Assembly (NCBI RefSeq): GCF_017163705.1 | Contig: NZ_JAFIWB010000013.1 | Span: forward strand, 1-64,000 | Origin: Xanthomonas bonasiae | GTDB lineage: Bacteria; Pseudomonadota; Gammaproteobacteria; Xanthomonadales; Xanthomonadaceae | DNA: 64,000 nucleotides | Reading direction: 5' to 3' | Part shown: in pieces, positions 25,842 to 33,866 of the stretch | How positions within the stretch are numbered: the first letter of the stretch is position 1 | Layout of the letters: the number at the start of each line of letters is the position of its first letter | Notes under the pieces: generated by a model | Seen by the model: the letters and a program-made list of their open reading frames with translations, nothing else | Told to the model about the DNA's origin: nothing | Database searches by the model: none | Position numbers and translations under genes: made by a program

Positions 25842-27688
25842 GTGCTGCAAGCGCCGCAGTGCCCCATCCGAATCGCCGCCAGCGCCTGCTGCGCGCGCTG
25901 GATCGCCGCTTCGCCTTCCACAGCCGCGGCAACGTGATCGCCGCCGGCATCGCGGTCGCGCTGCTCGGCGGCCTGCTGTCGCTGCTGCTGGGCCAGGACG
26001 CCAACTGGGATCTGCGCAACTACCACCTGTACAACGGCTATGCCGCGCTGCACGGCCGCCTCGGCACGGACCTGGCGCCGGCGCAGCTGCAGAGCTACTT
26101 CAATCCGCTGCTGGACATGCTGCACTACGCGCTGATGACCGGCCTGCCGGCGCCGCTGGCGGGATTCGCGATGGGCGCGCTGCACGCGCTGGCGTTCCTG
26201 CTGCTGGCCGGCATCGCCTGGCAGGTGCTGAATCCGCGCCTGGACCGGGCGCGGCTGGCGCCGTGGCTGGCCCTGGCCGGCATGTGCAGCGCCGCGTTCC
26301 TGTCCGAATTCGCCGGCACCATGGCCGACAACAGCAGTGCGCTGCCGGTGCTGGGCGCGTTGCTGGCCGCGCTGCACGCGCAGCGCCGGCAACAGGCGGC
26401 CGGGCAGGGCGTGGCGATTGCGTGGTGGGCGCTGGCCGGTGCGTTGCTGGGCCTGGCGCTGGCCTGCAAGCTGACCAATGCGGCGTTCGCGCTCGCGCTG
26501 GGCGTGGCGGCGCTGGCCGCGGGCGGCCGCATGCGGCAACGCGTCGGCGGCGCCGCGGTACTGACCGCGGTCACCGTGCTCGGCTTCGCGGTCCTGGCCG
26601 GGCCGTGGTTGCTGGGCGTGTGGAAGGCCTTCGGCAACCCGCTGTTCCCGCAGTTCAACAGCCACTTCCTGGCGCCGCTGGCGCAGCCGGTGGCGCTCAG
26701 CGATACGCGTTGGCTGCCGCAGGGTTGGCTGCAGCGGCTGAGCTGGCCGCTGCACTTTTCGTTCGCGCCGAACCGGGTCAGCGAGGTCGCCTTGCGGCAG
26801 ATTGTCTGGCCGTTGCTGTACCTGGTCGGCCTGGCCACACTGCTGCGGTTCGCGCTGCGCCGGCCACCCCGGCCCACGGCGGCCAGCGACGTGGTCGCGC
26901 CGGCGTGGCGCGCGCTGCTGGTGTTCTTCGTGGTCGCCTACCTGGCCTGGCAGTCGGTCTTCAGCATCCAGCGCTACCTGGTGGTGCCGGAGTTGCTGGC
27001 ACCGCTGGTGCTGTGGGTCGGGCTGCGGCACTTGCTGCCGGCACGCATCGCCGCCCCGGCGGCGCGCTGGGCGCTGATCGCCTGCGCGCTGGTCGCGCTA
27101 CAGGGCTGGGGCGACTGGGGCCACGAGCGCTGGGCGCGCGCGGCGTTCCGGGTGCAGGCGCCGAGCATGCCGCAGCCGGCGCGCAGCCTGGTGCTGCTGG
27201 TCGGCGACGTGCCGCAGTCGTGGCGCATCCCGTTCCTGCCGGCGCAGGCGGCGTACGCGTCGGTGGCGTCCAATTTCCCCGAATCGCCGGCCTACGCCGA
27301 GCGCGTGCAGGCGCTGCTGGCCGAACGCGGCCAGGGCTATGCGCTGTTGCCGGCGACGGTGGATCGCAACGTCGCGCGGTTGCAGCGGCTCAATGCGCTG
27401 GCTGCGCGGCTGGGCCTGGACCGGGGGCCGGACTGCCGGCTGATGCGGCGCCTGGCGCACCGGCCGGTACGCGCGGCGGTGACCGAGCGCGATGGCCGCT
27501 GCCAGTGGACGATCCTGCCGGAGCGGGCCATCGACATCGCCGCGGGCGATCGCGCGGCGCTGGCCCTGGCCGACCAGCAACTGGCCCGCTACGGCCTGGC
27601 CTTGCAGCTGGACACCTGCGCAGTCCACGAGTCCTGGGTCGGGCAGGCGCGCTTCCCCTACCAGTGGTGCCGCGTCGGCCGGCGTTGA
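25838..27688 (+). CDS. Polytopic membrane protein, GT-C (GT87-like) glycosyltransferase candidate
   Basis: A 616-aa protein with about ten or eleven hydrophobic helices. The first extracytoplasmic loop has QDANWDLRNYHLYNGYA around residues 53-69; an acidic residue here (D58) is the usual GT-C catalytic position. The helices run to about residue 425, followed by a soluble C-terminal region of about 190 residues. I cannot place it in a named family with certainty; DUF2029/GT87-like is a guess from topology. Its ATG overlaps the GT2 stop, so it is translated with it. Confidence 0.75.
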   Translation: MSAASAAVPHPNRRQRLLRALDRRFAFHSRGNVIAAGIAVALLGGLLSLLLGQDANWDLRNYHLYNGYAALHGRLGTDLAPAQLQSYFNPLLDMLHYALMTGLPAPLAGFAMGALHALAFLLLAGIAWQVLNPRLDRARLAPWLALAGMCSAAFLSEFAGTMADNSSALPVLGALLAALHAQRRQQAAGQGVAIAWWALAGALLGLALACKLTNAAFALALGVAALAAGGRMRQRVGGAAVLTAVTVLGFAVLAGPWLLGVWKAFGNPLFPQFNSHFLAPLAQPVALSDTRWLPQGWLQRLSWPLHFSFAPNRVSEVALRQIVWPLLYLVGLATLLRFALRRPPRPTAASDVVAPAWRALLVFFVVAYLAWQSVFSIQRYLVVPELLAPLVLWVGLRHLLPARIAAPAARWALIACALVALQGWGDWGHERWARAAFRVQAPSMPQPARSLVLLVGDVPQSWRIPFLPAQAAYASVASNFPESPAYAERVQALLAERGQGYALLPATVDRNVARLQRLNALAARLGLDRGPDCRLMRRLAHRPVRAAVTERDGRCQWTILPERAIDIAAGDRAALALADQQLARYGLALQLDTCAVHESWVGQARFPYQWCRVGRR

Positions 27689-27737
27689 CGCCGGCCTCGC
27701 CGGGCTAGGGCGTGTCATCGATTCCCGAGTAGGTCGC

Positions 27738-27838
27738 GTTGGGTCTGTCAGGTCGCCAGCCGGCGCTGCGTGGCGCAGCGCCTGACTGGCGGTCAGGTCA
27801 AGCCGCGCGGCGCCGGCTGGCGGCCTGACAGGCGCAAC
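27738..27838. repeat. Imperfect inverted repeat, 33-bp arms
   Basis: Arms at 27738-27770 and 27806-27838 are complementary except at four positions, three of which would be G-U pairs in RNA. A second inverted pair follows: CCGCTCTTGTG at 27847-27857 and CACAAGAGCGG at 27932-27942. The element fills the 284-bp space between the convergent GT87-like and maf genes and may end transcription. I see no gene in this gap. Confidence 0.6.
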
Positions 27839-27972
27839 CCGCAGGGCCGCTCTTGTGCGCCTTCGGCGCTACGTCATCGCGCGGGCGAAACCATCCTCCA
27901 TACCTTCCCGCTCTTGCTTGCCTCGTGCACCCACAAGAGCGGCGCGATCTGCTCGGGGATCGATGGCGCGCC

Positions 27973-28545
27973 CTAGGGCAGCACGTAGCCGGCCTCGCGC
28001 AGCAGCCCGGCCAGGCCGATCAGCGGCAGCCCGACCAGCGCGGTCGGGTCCTGGCTGTGGATCGCGCTGAACAGGCTGATGCCCAGGCCTTCGCACTTGA
28101 AGCTGCCGGCGCAGTCCAGCGGCTGCTCGGCGGCGACGTAGCGGGCGATCTCCTCGGCCTGCAGCACGCGGAAGCGCACTTCGGTCAGGTCGCACAGCTG
28201 CAGCGCCCGCTCGCCGTGCAGCAGGCACACCGCGGTATGGAAGCGCACGCTGCGCCCGGACATCGCCGCCAGCTGCGCCTGCGCGGCCTCGGCATGGCCG
28301 GGCTTGCCCAGCGGCTGGCCGTCGAGTTCGGCGACCTGGTCGGAGCCGATCACCCAGGCATCGGCGGCGCCGGCGGCCACTGCCGCGGCCTTGGCCCGCG
28401 CCAGGCGCTGTGCCAGCGCCAGCGGCGCTTCCCCGGGCAGTGGCGTCTCCTCGACCTGCGGGCGGGCGCTGTCGAACGGCAGGCGCAGGCGCTGCAGCAG
28501 CTCGCGGCGGTAGACGGAGGTGGAGGCCAGGATCAGGCGCGGCAT
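27973..28545 (-). CDS. Maf-family nucleoside triphosphate pyrophosphatase (YceF type)
   Basis: A 190-aa enzyme that cleaves modified or non-canonical NTPs. The Maf signature LILASTSVYRRELL at the start, VIGSDQVAELDGQPLGKP near 72-89, and FHTAVCLL are all present. The YceF subfamily prefers 7-methyl-GTP (family knowledge); here the neighbour yceD-rpmF supports that subtype, as in E. coli yceF-yceD-rpmF, though there yceF is divergent as well. Start is MPRLILAST; upstream codons would run through the yceD promoter. Confidence 0.92.
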   Translation of the reverse strand: MPRLILASTSVYRRELLQRLRLPFDSARPQVEETPLPGEAPLALAQRLARAKAAAVAAGAADAWVIGSDQVAELDGQPLGKPGHAEAAQAQLAAMSGRSVRFHTAVCLLHGERALQLCDLTEVRFRVLQAEEIARYVAAEQPLDCAGSFKCEGLGISLFSAIHSQDPTALVGLPLIGLAGLLREAGYVLP

Positions 28546-28630
28546 CGGCGGTCGGGCAGGGCGGCGCGGGCGCCGGGGCCGGCAGTCTGCGGCGCTGCGT
28601 GCGGCCGGGCAAGCAGGAGGACAGGACGGT

Positions 28631-28659
28631 TTGACAGAGCCTGTCCTAGTCCTTAACAT
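28631..28659 (+). promoter_or_regulatory. Strong sigma-70 promoter of the yceD-rpmF-fab cluster
   Basis: A perfect TTGACA at 28631-28636 and TAACAT at 28654-28659 with a 17-bp spacer. The predicted start (about 28666) lies only a few bases before the yceD ATG at 28670, and no Shine-Dalgarno sequence is visible, so the transcript may be almost leaderless. Confidence 0.7.
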
Positions 28660-28669
28660 TCTGCGGCTT

Positions 28670-29179
28670 ATGTCCGCGAACGTGCCCGAACTGTTGGATG
28701 CCTGGCGGATGGTCGCAGCGCGCAGGGTCTTCGAAGACCGCCTGCCGCTCTCGGCGATGACCCGTCTGCAAGGCAGCCTGGCCGATACCGAAGGCGAATG
28801 CCGCTACACGCTGGAATTCGGCCGCGACGCTGTACTGCAAGTGTCCTACGTCGAACTGACGCTCGAAACCGAGCTGCCGCTGATCTGTCAGCGCAGCCTG
28901 CAGCGCTTCCTGCTGCCGGTGTCCAGCGTACAGCGGCTGGGACTGATCCGCAGCGAGGCCGAAGAGGCCGCGCTGCCGCCGGATTACGAGGCCTTGCTGG
29001 TGCCGGACGACGGCATGCTGCGGCCCGCCGATCTGGTCGAGGACGAGTTGGTGCTGGCGGTTCCGCTGGTGCCGGTGGCGCCCGGAAGCGAGGCGGTCGA
29101 ACAGGACTGGCCGGCGACCGAGGAAGAGGTGAGCAAGGCCAACCCGTTCGCGGCGTTGGCGGCGCTGAAGAAACAGTAG
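28670..29179 (+). CDS. yceD: YceD/DUF177 family, 23S rRNA accumulation protein
   Basis: A 169-aa acidic protein of the YceD family, needed for normal 23S rRNA levels in some bacteria. The core contains CRYTLEFGRD, ELPLICQRSLQRFLLPV and DLVEDELVLAVPLVP; the CxxC-type pair of many DUF177 proteins is reduced here. It ends KANPFAALAALKK, a common tail before rpmF. Start at MSANVPELLDAW; no ribosome-binding site precedes it because the promoter -10 box ends 10 bp upstream. rpmF follows 104 bp later. Confidence 0.9.
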   Translation: MSANVPELLDAWRMVAARRVFEDRLPLSAMTRLQGSLADTEGECRYTLEFGRDAVLQVSYVELTLETELPLICQRSLQRFLLPVSSVQRLGLIRSEAEEAALPPDYEALLVPDDGMLRPADLVEDELVLAVPLVPVAPGSEAVEQDWPATEEEVSKANPFAALAALKKQ

Positions 29180-29283
29180 CGGTCGGCCCGCCGGCGCGCT
29201 GCCTTGAAGGTTGTTGCCGGACGCGCGCGTCCTGCGCGACGTAATGACGACAGATGTAAACGAACCGAGTTTGGAGCAATCCC

Positions 29284-29478
29284 ATGGCTGTGCAGAAATC
29301 CCGTGTCACCCCGTCCCGCCGCGGCCAGCGCCGTTCGCACGACGCCCTCAGCGCCAAGCAGCTGTCGACCGACCCGACCAGCGGCGAGATCCACCTGCGC
29401 CACCACATCACCGCCGACGGCTACTACCGCGGCAAGAAGGTGATCGCCACCAAGACCTCGCAGGTCGAAGAAGATTGA
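29284..29478 (+). CDS. rpmF: 50S ribosomal protein bL32
   Basis: A 64-aa basic protein: [21 protein letters not shown] and the [20 protein letters not shown] core are typical of bL32. No cysteine pair is present, so this is the zinc-free form. It lies between yceD and fabH as in most proteobacteria. Confidence 0.97.
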   Translation: MAVQKSRVTPSRRGQRRSHDALSAKQLSTDPTSGEIHLRHHITADGYYRGKKVIATKTSQVEED

Positions 29479-29525
29479 TCCGTGCCCGTCCCTCGCGCCG
29501 CGGCGGACGGAGTCACCCATCTTCA

Positions 29526-29551
29526 CAGGCCGCGCCCGTGCGGGCGGCCTG
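29526..29551. other. Stem-loop between rpmF and fabH
   Basis: CAGGCCGCGCCCGTGCGGGCGG... folds as a GC-rich hairpin with mismatched arms (AGGCC, GCCC / GGGC, GGCCT). There is no T tract, so it is more likely an RNA-processing or attenuation element than a terminator. Confidence 0.35.
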
Positions 29552-29574
29552 CGTAACAGGCAACAGGAATCAGC

Positions 29575-30558
29575 ATGAGCAAGCGGATCTATTCCAGGAT
29601 CGCGGGCACCGGTAGCTATTTGCCTGAAAAAGTGTTGACCAACGACGATCTGTCGCACATGGTCGATACCAGCGACGAATGGATCCGCAGCCGTACCGGC
29701 ATCCGCGAGCGGCACATCGCCGCGCCGGGCCAGACCGCCGGCGACCTCGGCTACGAAGCCGCGTTGAAGGCGATCGAGGCGGCCGGTATCGAGGTCGCCG
29801 CGCTCGACATGATCGTCGTCGGCACCACCACCCCGGATCTGATCTTCCCGTCCACCGCCTGCCTGATCCAGGCACGGCTGGGTGCGGTCGGTTGCGCCGC
29901 GCTTGACGTCAACGCCGCCTGTTCGGGCTTCGTCTATGCGCTCAGCGTGGCCGACAAGTTCATCCGCTGCGGCGACGCCAAGACCGTGCTGGTGATCGGC
30001 ACCGAGACCCTCAGCCGCATCGTCGACTGGACCGAGCGCACCACCTGCGTGCTGTTCGGCGACGGTGCCGGCGCGGTGGTCCTGCGCGCCGACGAAGACA
30101 CCGGCATCCTCAGCACCCACCTGCACGCCGACGGCAGCAAGAAGGAACTGCTGTGGAATCCGGTCGGCATCTCCACCGGGCTCGGCGACGGCACCGGCGA
30201 CGCCTCCGCCGGCGGCATCCAGATGAAGGGCAGCGAGGTGTTCAAGTACGCGGTCAAGGCGCTGGACGCGGTGGTCGACGAGACCCTCGATGCCAACGGC
30301 CTGAACAAGGGCGACCTGGACTGGCTGATCCCGCACCAGGCCAACCTACGCATCATCGAAGCCACCGCCAAGCGCCTGGAACTGTCGATGGACCAGGTGG
30401 TGGTGACGGTGGACATGCACGGCAACACCTCGTCCGCCTCGGTGCCGATGGCGCTGGACGTGGCGGTGCGTTCCGGCCGCGTGCAGCGCGGCCAGCTGCT
30501 GCTGCTGGAAGCCTTCGGTGGCGGCTTCACCTGGGGCTCGGCGCTGCTGCGCTACTGA
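29575..30558 (+). CDS. fabH: Beta-ketoacyl-ACP synthase III
   Basis: A 327-aa condensing enzyme that starts fatty-acid synthesis by joining an acyl-CoA primer with malonyl-ACP. Catalytic residues are C116 (NAACSGF), H254 (PHQANLRI) and N284 (HGNTSSAS). Length is that of the family. It follows rpmF directly; plsX, which is usually between them, is missing. A 221-bp gap with no clear terminator leads to the GST gene. Confidence 0.96.
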   Translation: MSKRIYSRIAGTGSYLPEKVLTNDDLSHMVDTSDEWIRSRTGIRERHIAAPGQTAGDLGYEAALKAIEAAGIEVAALDMIVVGTTTPDLIFPSTACLIQARLGAVGCAALDVNAACSGFVYALSVADKFIRCGDAKTVLVIGTETLSRIVDWTERTTCVLFGDGAGAVVLRADEDTGILSTHLHADGSKKELLWNPVGISTGLGDGTGDASAGGIQMKGSEVFKYAVKALDAVVDETLDANGLNKGDLDWLIPHQANLRIIEATAKRLELSMDQVVVTVDMHGNTSSASVPMALDVAVRSGRVQRGQLLLLEAFGGGFTWGSALLRY

Positions 30559-30779
30559 TCGTCGCGCGGGCGCCCGCCGCCCGCGCCACCGCGTCTCCTG
30601 TCCTGCAAGACACCTGCGCGCCCGGCCGGCGCTCCGCCGGGCGCGGGGCTGTGGTCGCGCGGTTCCGTGCCCGCGGCCGTGTGCGCCATCCATGCATGTC
30701 GATTTCCGTCTCCGCCGAGCGTCGTCAGGACAGCAGCGCCTCCGCGCCTGCTCCGGTCTTCACTTCGAGGTGTACGACG

Positions 30780-31439
30780 ATGTCATTGACGCTCTATGCC
30801 CATCCATTCTCGTCCTACTGCCAGAAAGTCCTGGTCGCGCTGTACGAGAACGGCACGCCGTTCGCGTATCGCCAGCTGGCCGGCGGCGACCCGCAGCCCA
30901 TGGCCGAACTGGGCGCACGCTGGCCACTGAAACGCTTTCCGCTGCTGGTGGACGCCGGCCGCAGCGTCGCCGAGGCGACGATCATCATCGAGCATCTGGC
31001 CTTGCACCATCCCGGGCCGGTGCCGTTGCTGCCGGCCGATCCGCGCGCGGCGCTGGAGGTCCGCTTCATGGACCGCTTCTTCGACAACTACCTCGCCACG
31101 CCGCAGCAGAAGATCGTGGCCGATCGCCTGAAGCCGGAGGGCGAGCGCGATCCGCGCGGCGTGGCCGATGCGCGCGCCACGCTCGACACCGCGTATGCGT
31201 GGCTGGATCGGACCATGGCCGGCCGGACCTGGGCCGCCGGCGAGGACTTCAGCCTGGCCGATTGCGCGGCGGCGCCGTTCCTGTTCTATGCGGACTGGAC
31301 GCATCGCATCGCCGCCTCGTTCGCGCATGTCCGCGCGTATCGCGCGTGCTTGCTGGCGCGCGCCGCGTTCGCCCGCGCCGTGGACGAGGCGCGGCCGTAT
31401 CGCGGCCTGTTCCCGCTCGGCGCGCCCGACCGCGATTGA
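30780..31439 (+). CDS. Glutathione S-transferase family protein
   Basis: A 219-aa GST. The N-terminal thioredoxin-like half (LTLYAHPFSSYCQKVLVALYENG) has the Ser/Cys active-site region; the KRFPLLVD and EATIIIEHL glutathione-site motifs follow. The helical C-terminal half ends with the N-capping ADFSLADCAAAPFL-like box. Start ATG 30780. It sits between fabH and fabD, so it interrupts the usual fab order. Substrate unknown. Confidence 0.88.
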   Translation: MSLTLYAHPFSSYCQKVLVALYENGTPFAYRQLAGGDPQPMAELGARWPLKRFPLLVDAGRSVAEATIIIEHLALHHPGPVPLLPADPRAALEVRFMDRFFDNYLATPQQKIVADRLKPEGERDPRGVADARATLDTAYAWLDRTMAGRTWAAGEDFSLADCAAAPFLFYADWTHRIAASFAHVRAYRACLLARAAFARAVDEARPYRGLFPLGAPDRD

Positions 31440-31567
31440 GCGTTTCCGGCAGCGCCCGCGCCTGGCGCGGCGCCGGCGTTGCTGCAGGCGCACATACGCC
31501 CGGGTACAGACGCACGGCCGGTTTCGCCCTTATCATCGCCGCTCGTTTTTCGCTGTTGGGCATTTCA

Positions 31568-32512
31568 GTGACCGATTCCACACTCGCCTTCGTTTTCCCC
31601 GGCCAGGGTTCGCAGTCGCTGGGCATGCTGGCCGAACTGTCCGAACTGCACCCGCAGCTGCGCGACAGCTTCGTCGAGGCCTCCGACGGCGCCGGCGTCG
31701 ACCTGTGGGCGCTGACCCAGGGCGGCCCCGAGGAAATGCTCAACCGCACCGAATACACCCAGCCGGCGCTGCTGGCGGCGAGCGTGGCGCTGTGGCGGCT
31801 GTGGCTGGCCCAGGGCGGCGCGCGGCCGGCGTTGCTGGCCGGGCACAGCCTGGGCGAATACAGCGCGCTGGTCGCGGCCGGTGCGCTGTCGCTGCACGAC
31901 GGCGCGCACCTGGTGCGCCTGCGCGGCCAGTTGATGCAGGACGCGGCCCCGGCCGGGGTCGGCGCGATGGCCGCGGTGATCGGCGCCGAGGACGCGCTGG
32001 TCGAGGAGGTCTGCGCGCAGGCCGCCGGCAGCCAGGTGGTGGTCCCGGCCAACTACAACTCGCCCGGCCAGGTGGTGATCGGCGGCGACGCGGCGGCGGT
32101 CGACCGCGCGCTGGCGCTGCTGGCCGAGCGCGGCGTGCGCAAGACGGTGAAGCTGGCGGTCAGCGTGCCCTCGCACACGCCGCTGATGCGCGAGGCGGCC
32201 AACCGCCTGGCCGAGGCGATGCGCGGCATGGCCTGGCACGCGCCGCAGCTGCCGGTGGTGCAGAACGTGGATGCGCAGGTGCACGACGGCATCGATGCGA
32301 TCCGCCAGGCGCTGGTCGAGCAGTTGTACCTGCCGGTGCGCTGGACCGGCTGCGTGCAGGCGCTGGCCGCGCGCGGCGCCACCCGCGTGGCCGAATGCGG
32401 CCCGGGCAAGGTGCTGACCGGGCTGATCAAGCGCATCGACAAGTCGCTGGACGGGCGCGCGCTGGCCACCCCGGCCGACTTCGCCACCGCGCTCGAGACC
32501 TGGGCTGCCTGA
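31568..32512 (+). CDS. fabD: Malonyl-CoA:ACP transacylase
   Basis: A 314-aa enzyme that moves malonyl groups from CoA to the acyl carrier protein. Nucleophile is S94 in GHSLGEYSAL; the second key residue, His, is in VPSHTPLM near 203. The N-terminal FVFPGQGSQ is standard. Start is GTG at 31568 because MTDSTLAFVFPGQG aligns with the family; no good ribosome-binding site precedes it. It reads in tandem with fabG, 88 bp downstream. Confidence 0.94.
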   Translation: MTDSTLAFVFPGQGSQSLGMLAELSELHPQLRDSFVEASDGAGVDLWALTQGGPEEMLNRTEYTQPALLAASVALWRLWLAQGGARPALLAGHSLGEYSALVAAGALSLHDGAHLVRLRGQLMQDAAPAGVGAMAAVIGAEDALVEEVCAQAAGSQVVVPANYNSPGQVVIGGDAAAVDRALALLAERGVRKTVKLAVSVPSHTPLMREAANRLAEAMRGMAWHAPQLPVVQNVDAQVHDGIDAIRQALVEQLYLPVRWTGCVQALAARGATRVAECGPGKVLTGLIKRIDKSLDGRALATPADFATALETWAA

Positions 32513-32600
32513 TCCCGCTGCCGCGCGCGGGCGCTTGCGCCCGCGGCGGCGGCCCTTCCCGCGGCGCTTCGCGCGCCGTCCTTCCCCCAAGGAACAGCAG

Positions 32601-33344
32601 ATGAGCAAGCCATTGCAGGGCGAGATCGCCCTGGTCACCGGCGCCAGCCGCGGCATCGGCGCGGCCATCGCCGACACCCTGGCCGCGCAGGGCGCCACCG
32701 TCATCGGCACCGCCACCTCCGCCTCCGGCGCGCAGGCGATCGGCGAGCGGATGGCCGCCAACGGCGGTCACGGCCGCGCGCTGGACGTCACCGACCCGGC
32801 CGCGGTCGAGGCGCTGATCGAGGCGATCGGCAAGGAATTCGGCGCGGTCTCGATCCTGGTCAACAACGCCGGCATCACCCGCGACAACCTGCTGATGCGG
32901 ATGAAGGAAGAGGACTGGCAGGCGATCATCGACACCAACCTGACCAGCGTGTTCCGCACCTCCAAGGCGGTGCTGCGCGGCATGATGAAGGCGCGCAAGG
33001 GCCGCATCGTCAACATCGCCTCGGTGGTCGGCGTGACCGGCAATCCGGGCCAGGCCAACTACGCCGCGGCCAAGGCCGGGATCATCGCCTTCTCCAAGTC
33101 GATGGCCAAGGAAATCGGCTCGCGCGGCATCACCGTCAACGTGGTCGCGCCGGGCTTCATCGACACCGACATGACCAAGGCCCTGCCCGAGGCGCAGCGC
33201 ACCGCGCTGCTGGAGCAGATCGCGCTGGGCCAGCTCGGCCAGCCGGCCGACATCGCCAACGCGGTGGCGTTCCTGGTCGGCCCCGGGGCCGGCTACATCA
33301 CCGGAGAGACCCTGCATGTGAACGGCGGGATGTACATGCCATAA
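32601..33344 (+). CDS. fabG: 3-oxoacyl-ACP reductase
   Basis: A 247-aa short-chain dehydrogenase that reduces 3-oxoacyl-ACP with NADPH. Cofactor motif TGASRGIG at residues 13-20, NNAG near 85, and the catalytic Ser and Tyr-x-x-x-Lys in IVNIASVVG and NYAAAKAG. The C-terminal end YITGETLHVNGGMYM is typical. Start ATG 32601 follows AAGGA. A short GGCGCA...TGCGCC hairpin lies just after it. Confidence 0.96.
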   Translation: MSKPLQGEIALVTGASRGIGAAIADTLAAQGATVIGTATSASGAQAIGERMAANGGHGRALDVTDPAAVEALIEAIGKEFGAVSILVNNAGITRDNLLMRMKEEDWQAIIDTNLTSVFRTSKAVLRGMMKARKGRIVNIASVVGVTGNPGQANYAAAKAGIIAFSKSMAKEIGSRGITVNVVAPGFIDTDMTKALPEAQRTALLEQIALGQLGQPADIANAVAFLVGPGAGYITGETLHVNGGMYMP

Positions 33345-33497
33345 GCCTGCGGCGCAAGGACTGCGCCTAAGTGGCTGATCGATGGGCGTTTGTGCAGCGA
33401 TGCAAGCGCCGGGCGGTTTCCACTACACTATCCAACGCGGCCATCGCAGCCCGATGGCGTTTCGAACCACCACTACTCCATCTGGAGCGATATCCCA

Positions 33498-33737
33498 ATG
33501 AGCACCATCGAAGAACGCGTCAAGAAAATCGTCGTCGAACAACTCGGCGTCAAGGAAGAAGAAGTCACCAACAGCGCATCGTTCGTCGATGACCTCGGTG
33601 CCGACTCGCTGGACACCGTCGAGCTGGTGATGGCGCTGGAAGAAGAGTTCGAGTGCGAAATTCCGGACGAAGAAGCCGAGAAGATCACCTCGGTGCAGCA
33701 GGCCATCGACTACGTCAAGGCGCACGTCAAGAGCTGA
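33498..33737 (+). CDS. acpP: Acyl carrier protein
   Basis: A 79-aa acidic four-helix protein that carries growing acyl chains. The phosphopantetheine attachment site is S37 in [11 protein letters not shown]. Nearly all conserved residues of E. coli AcpP are kept. It follows fabG and precedes a terminator, so it likely has high, separately ended transcription. Confidence 0.97.
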   Translation: MSTIEERVKKIVVEQLGVKEEEVTNSASFVDDLGADSLDTVELVMALEEEFECEIPDEEAEKITSVQQAIDYVKAHVKS

Positions 33738-33797
33738 TGCTCCGTTCTCGATCGCGATCGGCGCCTGCGTGGGTCCGGTCCGCGTGACAATCCCATG

Positions 33798-33824
33798 GGG
33801 CCGCGCATGCGGCCCTGTGTTTTT
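33798..33824 (+). terminator. Terminator between acpP and fabF
   Basis: GGGCCGC-GCAT-GCGGCCC stem is followed by TGTGTTTTT. It starts 61 bp after acpP and separates the abundant acpP message from fabF and the genes behind it. Confidence 0.75.
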
Positions 33825-33866
33825 ACAGCGTCAACGCCGCGCGCATCGCGGCGAGGAGATTTCGCA

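Noticed and set aside
33390-33497. Separate promoter in front of acpP
   Set aside because: TACACT at 33424 has no acceptable -35 box at the right distance.
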